NCBI GenBank assembly: GCA_034769895.1
Contig: CM068370.1
Coordinates: 48,536,344-48,600,343, forward strand
Length of the DNA: 64,000 nt
Direction: 5' to 3'
Origin: Magicicada septendecula
Taxonomy: Eukaryota > Arthropoda > Insecta > Hemiptera > Cicadidae
Shown: positions 11,521 through 24,014 of the stretch, one piece after another
How positions within the stretch are numbered: position 1 is the first letter of the stretch
Layout of the letters: the number at the start of each line of letters is the position of its first letter
The notes under the pieces: generated by a model
The model's database searches: none
The model's input: the letters and a program-made list of their open reading frames with translations, nothing else
Told to the model about the DNA's origin: nothing
Program-made: the position numbers and the translations under genes

Positions 11521-11580
11521 GATTTATTTTTATCACCTTTAAATTTGCAATTTAATATTATTATTAAATATAAGACTGAA
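11521..11580 (-). tRNA. trnC: trnC(GCA), mitochondrial type, in NUMT
   Basis: The reverse strand carries GCA within AAATTGCAAATTT. Edges are approximate. It follows trnW on the opposite strand, as expected. Confidence 0.65.
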
Positions 11581-11618
11581 GAATAAGAAATAGAAAAGAA
11601 AATAAGGAAAAAGATTAT

Positions 11619-11675
11619 TGAGAGGAAAATATCCATAAATAAATTTACAGTTTATTACCTAATTCGGTCATCTCA
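11619..11675 (-). tRNA. trnY: trnY(GUA), mitochondrial type, in NUMT
   Basis: The reverse strand carries GTA within AAACTGTAAATTT; the ends TGAGATG and CTCTCA pair partly. About 40 A-rich bases separate it from trnC, which are normally adjacent, so there may be a small insertion. Confidence 0.7.
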
Positions 11676-11700
11676 ATTGGGAATAAATCAATGTTTAGTT

Positions 11701-13234
<1,534 letters not shown>

Positions 13235-13239
<5 letters not shown>

Positions 13240-13297
13240 TATGGCAGATGAAGTGCAATGAATTTAAGATTCATATATAAAATAATTTTTGTTAGAA
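13235..13297 (+). tRNA. trnL2: trnL2(UAA), mitochondrial type, in NUMT
   Basis: Conserved ATGGCAGATGAAGTGCAATG start and anticodon TAA in GAATTTAAGATTC. It sits between COI and COII, the pancrustacean signature position. Confidence 0.88.
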
Positions 13298-13984
13298 ATT
13301 TCTAATTGATCTTATATTAATATGCAAGATGCTACATCACCATTAATAGAACAATTAATATTTTTTCATGATCATACTTTAATTATTTTAATTATTATTA
13401 CTTCAATTGTTACTTATATAATAACAGTTATTATATTTAATAATATTGTTAATCGACTTTTATTGGAAGGACAATTAATTGAATTTTTTTGAACACTTCT
13501 TCCAGCTTTAACTTTGATTTTTATTGCATTTCCATCCTTACGATTATTATACTTATTAGATGAAATTAACAAACCTTTACTAACTTTAAAGATTATTGGT
13601 CATCAATGATATTGATCATATGAATATTCAGATTTTTTAAATATTGAATTTGATTCTTATATGAAATCTCAGAATGAAATATTAACTAGAGAGTTTCGTT
13701 TACTAGAAGTGGATAATCGAACGATCTTACCTTTTAGTACTCAAATTCGATTATTAGTTTCATCATTTGATGTTATTCATTCATGAGCTATACCATCCAT
13801 GAGAATTAAAGTAGATGCTGTGCCTGGTCGATTAAATCAAGCAAGAATATTTATTAATCGACCTGGGATGTCATTTGGTCAATGCTCTGAAATTTGTGGA
13901 GCAAATCATAGATTTATGCCTATTGTTATTGAAAGAGTTGGAGTAAATTGCTTTATTAATTGATTAATGAATCACTGAAAGTAA
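13298..13984 (+). pseudogene. COX2: COII in NUMT, full-length open frame
   Basis: Cytochrome c oxidase subunit II, carrying the CuA site. From ATT at 13298 the mitochondrial-code frame is open for 228 codons to TAA at 13982-13984. The N-terminal two-helix region, the Trp-rich Gly-His-Gln-Trp-Tyr-Trp block (about 13597) and the CuA ligands Cys-Ser-Glu-Ile-Cys-Gly-Ala-Asn-His (about 13884-13910) are intact. The 3' end shows a short CTGAAAGTAA repetition that runs into trnK. Confidence 0.9.
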
Positions 13985-13998
13985 GTACTGAAAGTAAC

Positions 13999-14065
13999 TG
14001 AGTGACTGAAAGTAAGTAATGGTCTCTTAAACCAATTTATAGTAACTAACGATTACTTTTAATGA
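13999..14065 (+). tRNA. trnK: trnK(CUU), mitochondrial type, in NUMT
   Basis: Anticodon CTT in GGTCTCTTAAACC. Upstream, ACTGAAAGTAAGTA is repeated at about 13974 and 14005, so the acceptor/D-arm region may have been duplicated; the start is therefore approximate. Confidence 0.8.
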
Positions 14066-14131
14066 CGAAAAGTTAGTTTATTATAAAACATCAATCTGTC
14101 AGATTCAAAAAACTAAGAATAGTATTTTTCT
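14066..14131 (+). tRNA. trnD: trnD(GUC), mitochondrial type, in NUMT
   Basis: Anticodon GTC in AATCTGTCAGATT; conserved AAAAGTTAGTTT 5' strand. Lies between trnK and ATP8. Confidence 0.78.
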
Positions 14132-14287
14132 ATTCCACAAATATCTCCAATACATTGATGTTTTTTGTTTTTCTTTTTTTTATTAATTGTTATTTTAATT
14201 ATAACTTTCATTTCTTTTTCTTTTATAAGAATTCCAAGAATAGATTTAACTGACAATTCTAATAACTCATATAGCTGATCATGATAA
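14132..14287 (+). pseudogene. ATP8: ATP8 in NUMT, open frame
   Basis: ATP synthase subunit 8: 51 codons with the mitochondrial code, starting Ile-Pro-Gln-Met-Ser-Pro as in insects, one hydrophobic helix, and a Trp-Ser-Trp end. Overlaps ATP6 by 7 bp, the usual arrangement. Confidence 0.88.
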
Positions 14288-14946
14288 CAAATTTATTTTC
14301 AACTTTTGATACATCAACAGGATTATTTTCATTAAATTGATTAAGTTCATTAATTTTATTATTATTTATGCCTATGGGGTTTTGATATATTCCTAGTCGT
14401 TATATGATTTTTGTTAACAAAGTTTTAAATACAATAAGTTTTGAATTAAATTTATTAATAAGTTTAGGATCTCTTGGTAGATCATTATTATTTTGTTCTT
14501 TGTTTATTTTCATTTTATTCAATAATTTTCTCGGATTGTTTCCATATATTTTCACTAGATCAAGACATTTAGTATTTTCCCTCAGTCTAGCTTTTCCTCT
14601 CTGGTTGACTTTTATTCTATTTGGATTTTTAAATAATACAAATCATATATTTTGTCATTTAGTTCCAATAGGAACTCCAATAATTTTAATACCTTTTATA
14701 GTATGTATTGAAACTGTTAGAAATTTAATTCGACCGGGATCTTTGGCTGTCCGTTTAACAGCAAATATAATTGCTGGTCATTTATTAATAACATTATTAG
14801 GGAATAGATCAACTAATTTAGAAATTTATATGAATATAATTATTTTAATTCAAATATTATTAATATTATTCGAATCAGCAGTTTGTGTAATTCAATCTTA
14901 TGTTTTTACAGTTCTAAGAACTTTGTATTATAGAGAAGTATCATAA
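14281..14946 (+). pseudogene. ATP6: ATP6 in NUMT, open frame
   Basis: ATP synthase subunit a. ATG at 14281 opens a 221-codon frame to TAA at 14944-14946. Five to six hydrophobic segments are seen, with the conserved Arg in the Arg-Leu-Thr-Ala-Asn-Ile-Ile-Ala-Gly-His block (about 14752-14780) that lines the proton path. Length is normal for insects. Confidence 0.9.
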
Positions 14947-15725
14947 TGAATAATCACCCATATCATTTAGTTGATTGTAGACCATGACCTTTAACGGGTT
15001 CAATTGGAGCTTTAACTTTTGTTTCTGGTATAGTAATAATATTTCATATACAAAATTTTATTTTATTATTTTTTGGATTTTTGATTTTGATTTTAACTAT
15101 AATTCAATGATGACGTGATATTTCGCGTGAGGGAACGTTTATAGGACTTCACACAATGATTGTAGTGAGATGTTTAAAATTAGGAATAATTTTATTTATT
15201 GTATCAGAGATTTTCTTTTTTATTTCTTTCTTTTGGGGATTTTTTCACAGAAGATTAAGACCTGTTATAGAAATTGGAATAAATTGACCTCCTACTGGAG
15301 TTATGCCTTTTAATCCAATACAAATTCCTTTATTAAATACTATAATTTTATTGTGTTCTGGAGTAACAATTACATGAGCTCACCATTCTATAATAAAGAG
15401 CAAACATGATGAATCTGTTTATGGTATTATATTAACTCTAATATTGGGGGTATATTTTACTATACTTCAAGTATACGAATATTTTGAATCATCATTTTGT
15501 ATTTCAGATTCTGTGTATGGATTGACATTTTTTGTATCAACAGGATTTCATGGAATCCATGTTATTATTGGAAGAACATTCATTATAGTCTGTTTATTGC
15601 GTCAATTAAAATTTCATTTTTCTAGAATCCATCATTTTGGTTTTGAAGCAGCTGCTTGATATTGACATTTTGTCGATATTGTTTGATTATTTTTATATGT
15701 ATCAATTTACTGATGAGGTAGATAA
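14946..15725 (+). pseudogene. COX3: COIII in NUMT, open frame
   Basis: Cytochrome c oxidase subunit III. The mitochondrial-code frame is 259 codons, from ATG at 14946 (sharing one base with the ATP6 stop) to TAA at 15723-15725. The N-terminal His-Pro-Tyr-His-Leu-Val, the Trp-Trp-Arg-Asp block (about 15109) and the C-terminal Phe-Glu-Ala-Ala-Ala-Trp-Tyr-Trp-His-Phe-Val-Asp block (about 15643) are present. Confidence 0.9.
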
Positions 15726-15788
15726 ATATTCTGTTAGTATATAAGTATATTTAACTTCCAATTAAAAGGATTAATTTTTAAATAGAAT
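15726..15788 (+). tRNA. trnG: trnG(UCC), mitochondrial type, in NUMT
   Basis: Anticodon TCC in TAACTTCCAATTA; acceptor ATATTCT near the start and AATAGAAT at the end pair partly. Confidence 0.8.
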
Positions 15789-15789
15789 A

Positions 15790-16140
15790 ATGTTTAATGT
15801 TGTAGTTTACTTTATTATGATATTATTAATTTTGTTTACTTTAATGACTTTTTTATATTTTGTATCAACTAAATCAATTATTGATCGTGAGAAATCATCC
15901 CCATTCGAGTGTGGATTTGATCCTTTCGAGTCATCTCGAATTCCTTTTTCAAGACATTTTTTTATAATTGCAGTTATTTTTCTTATTTTTGATGTTGAGT
16001 TGGTCATTATTATGCCTATAGTTATTGTAATAACAACTATTAATATTATTGAAATTTATTTAGTGATATTGTTAGTTTTATTATTTTTAATATTAGGCCT
16101 ATATCATGAATGAAAAAATAATATATTAAATTGAATTTAA
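15790..16140 (+). pseudogene. ND3: ND3 in NUMT, open frame
   Basis: Complex I subunit 3. With TGA read as Trp the frame runs from ATG at 15790 to TAA at 16138-16140, 116 codons, the normal length. The Cys-containing loop Phe-Glu-Cys-Gly-Phe-Asp-Pro (about 15903) is intact. A standard-code reading would stop early at the TGA at 16111. Confidence 0.9.
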
Positions 16141-16202
16141 TAGGGATGTATTTAAATATAATTATTGAATTGCAATCAATAGGTGCTCATATTAGCCATT
16201 CT
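16141..16202 (+). tRNA. trnA: trnA(UGC), mitochondrial type, in NUMT
   Basis: Anticodon TGC in TGAATTGCAATCA. First of the A-R-N-S1-E-F cluster. Confidence 0.75.
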
Positions 16203-16265
16203 TGAGAGCAATGAAGTAATAAATACATTTAGTTTCGACCTAAAAAAAGAATCTTCGATTCCTTT
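16203..16265 (+). tRNA. trnR: trnR(UCG), mitochondrial type, in NUMT
   Basis: Anticodon TCG in TAGTTTCGACCTA, second in the cluster. Edges approximate. Confidence 0.75.
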
Positions 16266-16269
16266 GTTT

Positions 16270-16337
16270 ATTAATTGAAGCCAAAAATAAAGCACTTTAT
16301 TGTTAATAAAGTTATTGAATATACTATTTCCAATTAA
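16270..16337 (+). tRNA. trnN: trnN(GUU), mitochondrial type, in NUMT
   Basis: TTAATTGAAGCC start and anticodon GTT in TATTGTTAATAA; the acceptor closes with TTCCAATTAA. Confidence 0.8.
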
Positions 16338-16339
16338 AG

Positions 16340-16400
16340 GGAAATAAGAATAAAAGCAGCTGCTAACTAGCTTTTAAAGCGGTTAAACTCCGTTTTTTCC
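16340..16400 (+). tRNA. trnS1: trnS1(GCU), mitochondrial type, in NUMT
   Basis: Anticodon GCT in AGCTGCTAACTA. Short D region as usual for this tRNA; GGAAATA pairs with TTTTTCC at the ends. Confidence 0.8.
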
Positions 16401-16463
16401 TTATTTATAAAGTTTATAAAACATTTCATTTTCATTGAAAAGAGAGGAAAAGCCTTATAAATA
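16401..16463 (+). tRNA. trnE: trnE(UUC), mitochondrial type, in NUMT
   Basis: ATTTATA and TATAAAT acceptor strands; anticodon TTC in CATTTTCATTG. Confidence 0.8.
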
Positions 16464-16527
16464 TTTAAAAATATTTATTACCTTAATATCTTCAATATTA
16501 TGCTCTAATACTTAAGCTATTTAAATA
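16462..16527 (-). tRNA. trnF: trnF(GAA), mitochondrial type, in NUMT
   Basis: Reverse strand carries GAA in ATTGAAGATAT. Lies between trnE and ND5 on the minus strand, as in the ancestral order. Confidence 0.75.
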
Positions 16528-18219
16528 TAGAATAATTAAAAATCAAACAATAAATGTTATTATCTGAATTTTGAAATTATTTTTTCTTATGCTAATATTA
16601 AATATTATGATTAATTTTATTAATTCAATCGTACCTTGAGGTCCGATTTTTTCTCCTCATCCTAAATCAATTGATTTTTGAAATATAAATGAATTTTTTA
16701 AAATAAAAAATTGAGTATGAAAGGTTGATAATTGTTTTAAAAATCATATAGAACTTAGAAATTCTCTTGTAAATTTTTTTACTGTAGATGAAAACATAGA
16801 TATTTCATATCCAATTAATAATCCTAAAAAAGATAAAATCATTACTATTATCCTTCCTTCAATGGGAAGAATAATTCTTGTGGGATTGTTAAACATGATT
16901 CATCTAAATATGGACCCTGACAAAATTGAATAAATAGACAAAATCATAATTCTTTTTAATATATTATTAAATAATTCGTTTTGTGAGCTAAAATTATAGT
17001 AACTGAAATTTATATTTATTGAAAAGTATGTTAGTCGGGCAGAATAAAAAGATGTTAGTCCAATTCCAATATACATTAATAATAAAATTAATGAGTTAAT
17101 ATTTCTGGAACATATTATTTCTATAATCAAATCATTTCTGTAATAAAACCCTCTCATAAAGGGTATTCCGCATAATGATAAGTTAGCAATATTTATAAAC
17201 ATTCTAGTTATTGGTATGCTATAACTCATACAGCCCATTATACGAATATCTTGATTACTTATTAATCTATGAATCAATACCCCAGCACATAAAAAAAGCG
17301 ATGCCTTGAATAAAGCATGAATAATAAGATGAAAAAAAGATAATATTAGATAGCCAAATATTAAAATTGATATTATAATTCCTAATTGTCTTAAAGTTGA
17401 TAGTGCAATAATTTTTTTCAAGTCAAATTCAAAATTTGCAGCTAGTCCTGATATAATTATTGTTAATACTGATAACATTAAAAATATTTGAATTAAATTA
17501 AATGATATAATTAAATTTCTGAATCGAATAATTAAATATACCCCTGCAGTAACTAACGTTGATGAGTGAACAAGGGCCGATACTGGGGTTGGAGCAGCTA
17601 TAGCTGCTGGAAGTCATGAGGAAAATGGAATTTGAGCTCTTTTTGTAAATCCTGCAATGATAATTAATGTAATTATTGGACTCGTCATTATTTTATTAAT
17701 AAAAGATATAAAATTTCAAGACCCAAAATTTATTATTCACGCGATTAATAAGAGGATTATAACATCCCCAATTCGATTTATTAATGCCGTTAATATTCCA
17801 GCATTTCTAGAATTTAAATTTTGATAATAAATAACTAAGCAATATGATACTAAACCCAATCCATCTCATCCAATAAGAATACTTACTATATTAGGTCTAA
17901 TAATTAATAATATTATTGACATTACAAATATTATAATAATATAAATAAATCGATTAATATTTTTATCACTTATTATATATACACCTCTATATAATATAAC
18001 TATTGATGAAATAAATATAACGGTTGAAAGGAATAAAGTTGATATAAAATCAAAAATTAATGTTATATAAATATTACATGAATTGATTGTAAGAATTATT
18101 CATTCTATTATAATTGCATAATCAAAAATAATTATATTTATTGATAAAATTAGTATTATTAATCTTATAATTAATAAAATTAAGAAAATATATGTATTAA
18201 GTTTATTTTTAGTAATGAT
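16528..18219 (-). pseudogene. ND5: ND5 in NUMT
   Basis: Complex I subunit 5, minus strand, about 1.69 kb, the usual size. Reading with the mitochondrial code I could follow the frame from near trnH to trnF without a clear stop. Family blocks seen include His-Ala-Leu-Phe-Lys-Ala-Ser-Leu-Phe-Leu (about 17320-17290) and Ala-Ala-Asn-Phe-Glu-Phe-Asp-Leu-Lys-Lys (about 17440-17410). Exact start and stop are uncertain because the gene abuts tRNAs. A standard-code ORF covers only 16900-17478. Confidence 0.83.
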
Positions 18220-18280
18220 CCAATATAAATTTATATTTTTAAATCCACAATTTAATGTTTTATTTTAAACTAATTGAATT
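18220..18280 (-). tRNA. trnH: trnH(GUG), mitochondrial type, in NUMT
   Basis: Reverse strand has AATTGTGGATTT with GTG anticodon and AATTAGTTTAAAATAAAAC as the 5' half. Between ND5 and ND4 as expected. Confidence 0.78.
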
Positions 18281-19107
18281 ATAGTAACAATGTTAATTTC
18301 AAGATAATTAAATTTAAGGGAATTCAATGTATTATAATTAAGAAAAATTCACGCACGTTCCCAGAATTGAAAGAATAACAGCCCGAGAAAATTATTCCAT
18401 GCTGAGTGTGGGAATATAAATATAAACTATAACAGGCTGATAAAAATGAAGAAAAAGACAAGAAAATTATACATAATGAATTTCAAGACATTAATCTGTT
18501 TAAAATTATAATTTCTCCTGCTAGACTAATTATTGGAGGACATGAGATATTTCTAGAAGATATTAAAAATCATATGAGAGTTATTGAAGGTATACATCTT
18601 AATATTCCTTTATTGATTAAAATTCTACGTCTCCCTGAATGTTCATAAGAAATATTTGCCAAGCAAAATAAAGCAGATGAGCACAAACCATGCCCAATTA
18701 TTATAAAATATGCTCCGACTATGCCTCATATATTTATTGTCATAACTCCTCCAATAACTAATCTTATGTGAGCTACAGAAGAATATGCAATTATAGATTT
18801 TATGTCAATTTGCATCATACAAGACAATCTAATTATAATTCCTCCTATTAATGAAATAGAAATTCAAATAAATCTATAATTAGCAAACATTATTGGTATA
18901 ATATATATAACACGAATTAGACCATAAGTTCCTAATTTTAAAAGAATTCCAGCCAAAATTATAGAACCAGAAACAGGTGCTTCAACATGAGCTTTTGGTA
19001 ATCAAAAATGAAATATAAATAATGGAACTTTAATTATAAATGCTAATGTCATCCCTAAATAAATAAACTTATTATCTGATCTCATTAACATTATAATGTT
19101 AGTTATA

Positions 19108-19168
<61 letters not shown>

Positions 19169-19611
19169 TGAAACTAATATGGGAAGAGAGGCAAATAGAG
19201 TATAGAACAACAAGTAATATCTACTTGTTCAGGTTGATACCCCATCCTATAATAATAATTATGGTAGGAATTAAACTAGTTTAAAAAAAGATATAAAATA
19301 TTATAATATTGTATGAACAAAATGATAAAATTAATAATATTATTAATAATAACACTATAAATAAAAATAAATTTATATTATTATATTTATATAAAGGACT
19401 AGAATTAATTATTAAGAAAGTAATTCAAACTGTAAGAATAATTAATCCATATGAAATATTATCTATATATATATTATATCTTAATATAACTAAATCTTTT
19501 TCTGAAGAATAAAATAATAATTAATATTAAAAGAATTAATATATTTCTTGATAATCATATGTTAAATAATAAAGGGATTACAAATAATGAAAATAAAATT
19601 AATTTTAACAT
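18279..19611 (-). pseudogene. ND4: ND4 pseudogene with TA microsatellite
   Basis: Complex I subunit 4, minus strand; ATG at 19611, stop complement TTA at 18279-18281. The conserved Gly-Trp-Gly-Tyr-Gln-Pro-Glu block (about 19247-19227) and the [12 protein letters not shown] block (about 18690-18655) are clear. A run of about 25 TA units (19115-19165) replaces coding sequence, and the total length is not a multiple of three, so the frame is broken. The Phe-Glu-Thr-Ser-Leu-Ile-Pro region also has an altered T run near 19285. Confidence 0.87.
19115..19165. repeat. (TA)n microsatellite inside ND4
   Basis: About 25 uninterrupted TA units within otherwise recognisable ND4 coding DNA. This kind of expansion is expected in nuclear DNA and would not be tolerated in a working ND4. 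Confidence 0.95.
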
Positions 19612-19898
19612 TTCCTTAAAGATATTGATAATAATTGATCATTACCATGTGATCGAATCAAATTGATTAATCTTGACAATCCTATAACTCATTCACAAAC
19701 ACTAAATGTTAATAAAACTATTAATATGTATATATCATTTAATTCAATTGATAAAAATGCAGAAAATATACAAAATAATCTTAAAATTATTAATTCTAAT
19801 CTTAATAAACTCATTATGATATGTTTTCGATTTAAGCATAAGGAGGTAATACCCGATATAAATATAATTAAATATAATAAAGGTAGTGATAGATTCAT
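19605..19898 (-). pseudogene. ND4L: ND4L in NUMT, open frame
   Basis: Complex I subunit 4L, minus strand, 97 codons with the mitochondrial code from ATG at 19898 to TAA at 19605-19607, overlapping ND4 by 7 bp as in functional genomes. The Ser-Val-Cys-Glu block (about 19700) is present, but the following Gly is replaced by Trp (TGA). Confidence 0.85.
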
Positions 19899-19900
19899 TT

Positions 19901-19963
19901 GTTTTAATAGTTTAAGAAAAATTTAGATCTTGTAAATCGAAGATAAATTAATAATTTTAAAAC
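19901..19963 (+). tRNA. trnT: trnT(UGU), mitochondrial type, in NUMT
   Basis: GTTTTAATAGTTTAAG 5' half and ATTTTAAAAC end pair; anticodon TGT in GATCTTGTAAATC. Confidence 0.82.
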
Positions 19964-19964
19964 T

Positions 19965-20028
19965 TCAGAAGAGAGTACAAAATCATTTCAAGCACCCAAA
20001 GCTTGCATTTTCATTAAATTATCTTCTG
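19965..20028 (-). tRNA. trnP: trnP(UGG), mitochondrial type, in NUMT
   Basis: CAGAAGA and TCTTCTG acceptor strands pair; reverse strand carries TGG in GCTTTGGGTGC. Confidence 0.82.
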
Positions 20029-20029
20029 T

Positions 20030-20516
20030 ATGAAAATTATAATATCAATTACAATTTTATTATCAATAAATTTTATTTTTATGAAGCATCCACTATCAAT
20101 GGGATCTATTTTGTTAATACAAACGATGCTTGCTAGAATTATTTGTATATTTTACATAAATTCTTATTTTTTTCTTATATCTTATTCTTACTTTTATTGG
20201 AGGAATACTAATTTTATTTATATATATATATCAAGAATTGCCTCAAATGAAAAATTTTACTTTCAATAAAATTATTAATATTAAACATGATTATTTGAAT
20301 TTTAATTATAACTATAAACATTATTAGATTTAAAATAGATAATGTAAATAAATTATAGAGATAAATAATTTATTTGATGGATTTATAATTAAAAAATTAT
20401 ATATATTTCCATCAGGAATAATAACTATCATGATAGTTATTTATCTTTTATTCACATTGATTGTTGTTGTGAATATTGTCAGAATTAAATTGTCTCCCTT
20501 ACGAAGAAAATTTTAA
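20030..20516 (+). pseudogene. ND6: ND6 pseudogene, frameshifted
   Basis: Complex I subunit 6. ATG at 20030; the Lys-His-Pro-Leu-Ser-Met-Gly block (about 20078) fits the family. Between about 20170 and 20260 the homologous Gly-Gly-Met-Leu-Ile-Leu-Phe-Ile-Tyr stretch is in another frame, so at least one indel exists. The C-terminal part ends with TAA at 20514-20516, four bases before CYTB. Confidence 0.82.
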
Positions 20517-20519
20517 CAA

Positions 20520-21657
20520 ATGCTAAATATCATTCGACGCACTCACCCATTAATTAAAATTAATAAATAATTCACTAATTGATTTACCAGCAGCTACAAA
20601 TTTATCATACTGATGAAATTATGGATCGTTATTGGGAATATGTTTAGTTATTCAAATTTTAACTGGATTATTTCTATCAATACATTATAATGCAGATGTA
20701 ACAAGTGCATTTAATAGATTAAGACATATTTGTCGTGATATTAATTATGGGTGAATGTTACGAATTTCACACGCAAATGGGGCTTCATTATTTTTTATTT
20801 GTGTCTATTTACATGTTGGACGAGGATTATATTATGGTTCATATAAAAATTTTGAAACTTGAGCTGTAGGAGTAATCATTTTATTAATTTTAATGGCTAC
20901 TGCTTTCCTGGGTTATGTTCTTCCATGGGGGCAAATATCATTTTGAGGAGCAACAGTTATTACAAATTTATTGTCAGCAATCCCATATCTTGGAACGGTC
21001 TTAGTGAATTGAATTTGGGGAGGATTTGCTGTTGATAATGCAACATTAACTCGATTTTATTCTTTTCATTTTATCATACCATTTGTTGTTTTAGCATTAA
21101 CAATTGTACATCTTATTTTCTTACATGTCATAGGATCAAATAATCCATTAGGGATTAATTCAAATAATGATAAAATTCCATTCCATCCTTATTTTTCCAT
21201 TAAAGATATACTAGGATTTTTATTAATTTTAGTTATTTTTTTCTGTTACATCATACTTGAGCCATATAAATTAAGTGATCCTGATAATTTTACTCCGGCA
21301 AATCCTTTAGTTACTCCAAAACATATTCAACCAGAATGATACTTTTTATTTGCATATGCAATTCTACGATCTATTCCTAATTAATTAGGGGGAGTAATTG
21401 CATTATTTATGTCAATCTTTATTTTAATTTTTGTTCCCTTCATAAACAATTCTAAATTTATAGGACTATTGAATTATCCCATTAATCAAATTTTATTTTG
21501 GTACTTATTCATTATTCTAATTTTATTAACTTGGATTGGAGCCTGTCCTGTTGAATATCCATATATTAAAATCGGAATAATTTTAACAATAATTTATTTT
21601 ATATATTTTGTTTTAGACCCAGTAATTAAATCTCTTTGAGATAAATTAATTGACTAG
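20520..21657 (+). pseudogene. CYTB: CYTB pseudogene: frameshift and nonsense codon
   Basis: Cytochrome b of complex III. After about 14 N-terminal codons a frameshift near 20562-20570 moves the reading frame; the rest follows the family closely: heme-ligand region His-Ala-Asn-Gly-Ala-Ser (about 20772), Gly-Arg-Gly-Leu-Tyr-Tyr-Gly-Ser (20819), Pro-Trp-Gly-Gln-Met-Ser-Phe-Trp-Gly (20923), Pro-Glu-Trp-Tyr-Phe-Leu-Phe-Ala-Tyr-Ala-Ile-Leu-Arg-Ser (21331). A TAA replaces the usual Lys codon in the following Pro-Asn-Lys-Leu-Gly-Gly motif (21382-21384). Stop TAG 21655-21657. Confidence 0.92.
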
Positions 21658-21721
21658 TTAATTAGCTTATAAGTAAAGCATTTATTTTGAAAGTAAAGAA
21701 AAGAAATTTATTCTATTAACT
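21656..21721 (+). tRNA. trnS2: trnS2(UGA), mitochondrial type, in NUMT
   Basis: AGTTAAT and ATTAACT acceptor strands pair; anticodon TGA in TATTTTGAAAGTA. Follows CYTB. Confidence 0.85.
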
Positions 21722-21749
21722 TAATATTAAGACAATTTTTAATGAATTA

Positions 21750-22657
21750 AATAATAGATTTAATCATGAAAAAAAAATCAATAGATTTAAACTTACTGGT
21801 AAATATGATTTTCATGCTAAATATATTAACCTGTCATAACGATAACGAGGTAGTGTACCTCGAACCCAAATAAATAAAAATGAAATTAGTGTTAATTGAA
21901 TAGGAAAAATTAAGGAATCAATTTTTCTACCTAAAAATATTAAACAAAATATTATGCTCATAAAGATAATTCTGGCATATTCAGCTAAAAAAATAAATGC
22001 AAATCCTGCCCCTCTATATTCAACATTGAACCCGGAAACTAACTCTGATTCTCCCTCGGAAAATTCAAACGGTGATTGGTTAGTTTCAGCTATTGCCGAT
22101 GAAATTCAACAAATTCTCAAGGGAAAAAATAAAAATGTTAGTCATATAAATTGTTGAAAAAATAAAATTCAATTAAATTAAAGCTCTCAATTATCACAAC
22201 AGGACATAAAATAATTAATACAAGTCTGACCTCATACGAAATAGTCTGAGCAACTGATCGAATACAGCCCAATATAGCGTAATTAGAATTTGATGATCAG
22301 CCTGTAATTATTAAACTATAAACTCCTATTCTTGTACAAAAAAAAAAATATTATTCCCATATTGAATAAAACACAGTTGATTAAATATGGGTAAATATCT
22401 CATAATAGTAAAGAATTGAATAAACCCAACACCGGTCTAATTATGTAAATTAAATAATTAGATAACATAGGTATATTTCTTTCCCTCAAGAAAAATTTAA
22501 TAGCATCTGAAAATGGCTGTAAAATACCAATAAATCCTACTTTATTTGGACCTTTACGAATTTGAATGTATCTTAAAATCTTTCGCTCCATTAAGGTTAA
22601 AAATGCAACACCAACTAAAATAAACAAGACAGTAATTAAAATGGTAATTATAAACAT
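21750..22657 (-). pseudogene. ND1: ND1 pseudogene, frameshifted
   Basis: Complex I subunit 1, minus strand. ATG at 22657 starts a strong ND1 N-terminus ([20 protein letters not shown]). An 11-base A run at 22338-22348 (one longer than the family frame needs) shifts the frame; the later Glu-Gly-Glu-Ser-Glu-type block (about 22060-22040) and the C-terminal [10 protein letters not shown] (about 21865-21835) remain recognisable. The 3' edge is approximate. Confidence 0.85.
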
Positions 22658-22659
22658 TT

Positions 22660-22725
22660 TCTACATGTAATATTATTACATAATTAAATTCTAAATTTAA
22701 TGCACTCTTTGCTAAAATTGAATAA
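22660..22725 (-). tRNA. trnL1: trnL1(UAG), mitochondrial type, in NUMT
   Basis: Reverse strand carries TAG in AAATTTAGAATTT and the AGAGTGCAT 5' region typical of mitochondrial tRNA-Leu. Between ND1 and 16S. Confidence 0.75.
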
Positions 22726-23950
22726 ATTAAATTATTTGATATGGTCCTTTCGTACTAATATCAAAAATATATTAGTAGATAAAAACCAACCTGGCTCACG
22801 CCGATTTGAACTCAGATCATGTAAGAAATTAAAGGTCGAACAAACCTAGAATATTTAAATTTTGCTCTAAACTCTTTTCTTAATCCAACATCGAGGTCGC
22901 AATCTAATTTATCGATATGAACTCTCCAAATTAATAACGCTGTTATCCCTAAGGTAATTTAATCTTATAATCAAAAAATTGGATCAATTAAACATTAATT
23001 TATGAAAAATTCATTTAAAGTTTTATTTATTATAATGTCACCCCAACAAAAAATAAAATAATTTTTCCAGTTGTTAATTCTAATCTCTAGTAAAATAAAT
23101 TTATTTAAAATTCTATAGGGTCTTCTCGTCCCACTTATTTATTTAAGATTTTTTACTTAAACTCTAAATTCAATCTATTTTAATTAAAAAAGAAAATTTT
23201 TCATCCATTCATTCATTCAAGCCTTCAATTAAAAGACTAATTATTATGCTACCTTTGCACGGTCAATTTACCGTGGCCATTAAAATATCATTGGGCAGAA
23301 TAGACCTTTAATATTTTTCTAAAGGACATGTTTTTGGTAAAGAGGTGAAAATTATATTTGCCTAATTCTTAAACACAATTTATCATAATTTACTAATTTA
23401 ATCATTTTAATAAAAATATTTTTATTAATTTAATTTTCTTAATATATACCTAAAATATATTAAATGTATTTAAATAAAAAAATAAAATTTAACTTACTCA
23501 TATAAAAAGGCTATTTACAAGCCTATTTAATTAACTGAAACTTAAAATATTATAGAAATTATATTTAGCTTGTCCTTAATATAATTGAATAAATATAAAA
23601 TTTTATATTAAAATATAAATTATAATATTTATTTTAAATTAAATTTAATTCTTAAGAAACCAGAAATATTATAGTTCGGAAAAAGTTTCATCACTAAAAT
23701 TATTTTATTAATATTTATATTACAATAATTAACAAATAACCCTAAATCACCATAATTCGGGAAAAATAAATTTTTATATATAATTAATTAACCCTGATAC
23801 AAAAGGTACAAATTATAATTTTACTTTTTTATATTTATTATTTATCTTTACAGTTAAATTAAAAATATTTTTCCCATAAATAGTACTAAAACTAAATAAT
23901 TATTTTTATTTAAAATAGTTTTAACAAATTCATTAATTTAAATTATTATT
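22726..23950 (-). rRNA. rrnL: 16S rRNA (rrnL), mitochondrial type, in NUMT
   Basis: Large-subunit rRNA on the minus strand. The plus strand shows the conserved 3' domain: GGTCCTTTCGTACTAAT (22743), CCGATTTGAACTCAGATCA (22801), CGCTGTTATCCCTAAGGTA (22939) and TAGGGTCTTCTCGTC (23118). Length of about 1.2 kb fits insects. The 5' half is very AT-rich and less certain. Confidence 0.9.
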
Positions 23951-24014
23951 CAAATTATATTGATAAATCAATAATTTTTATTAGTGTAAATAATATGCTC
24001 TAAGCTTTAATTTG
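23951..24014 (-). tRNA. trnV: trnV(UAC), mitochondrial type, in NUMT
   Basis: Perfect CAAATTA / TAATTTG acceptor pair; reverse strand anticodon TAC in TATTTACACTA. Lies between the rRNAs. Confidence 0.85.
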
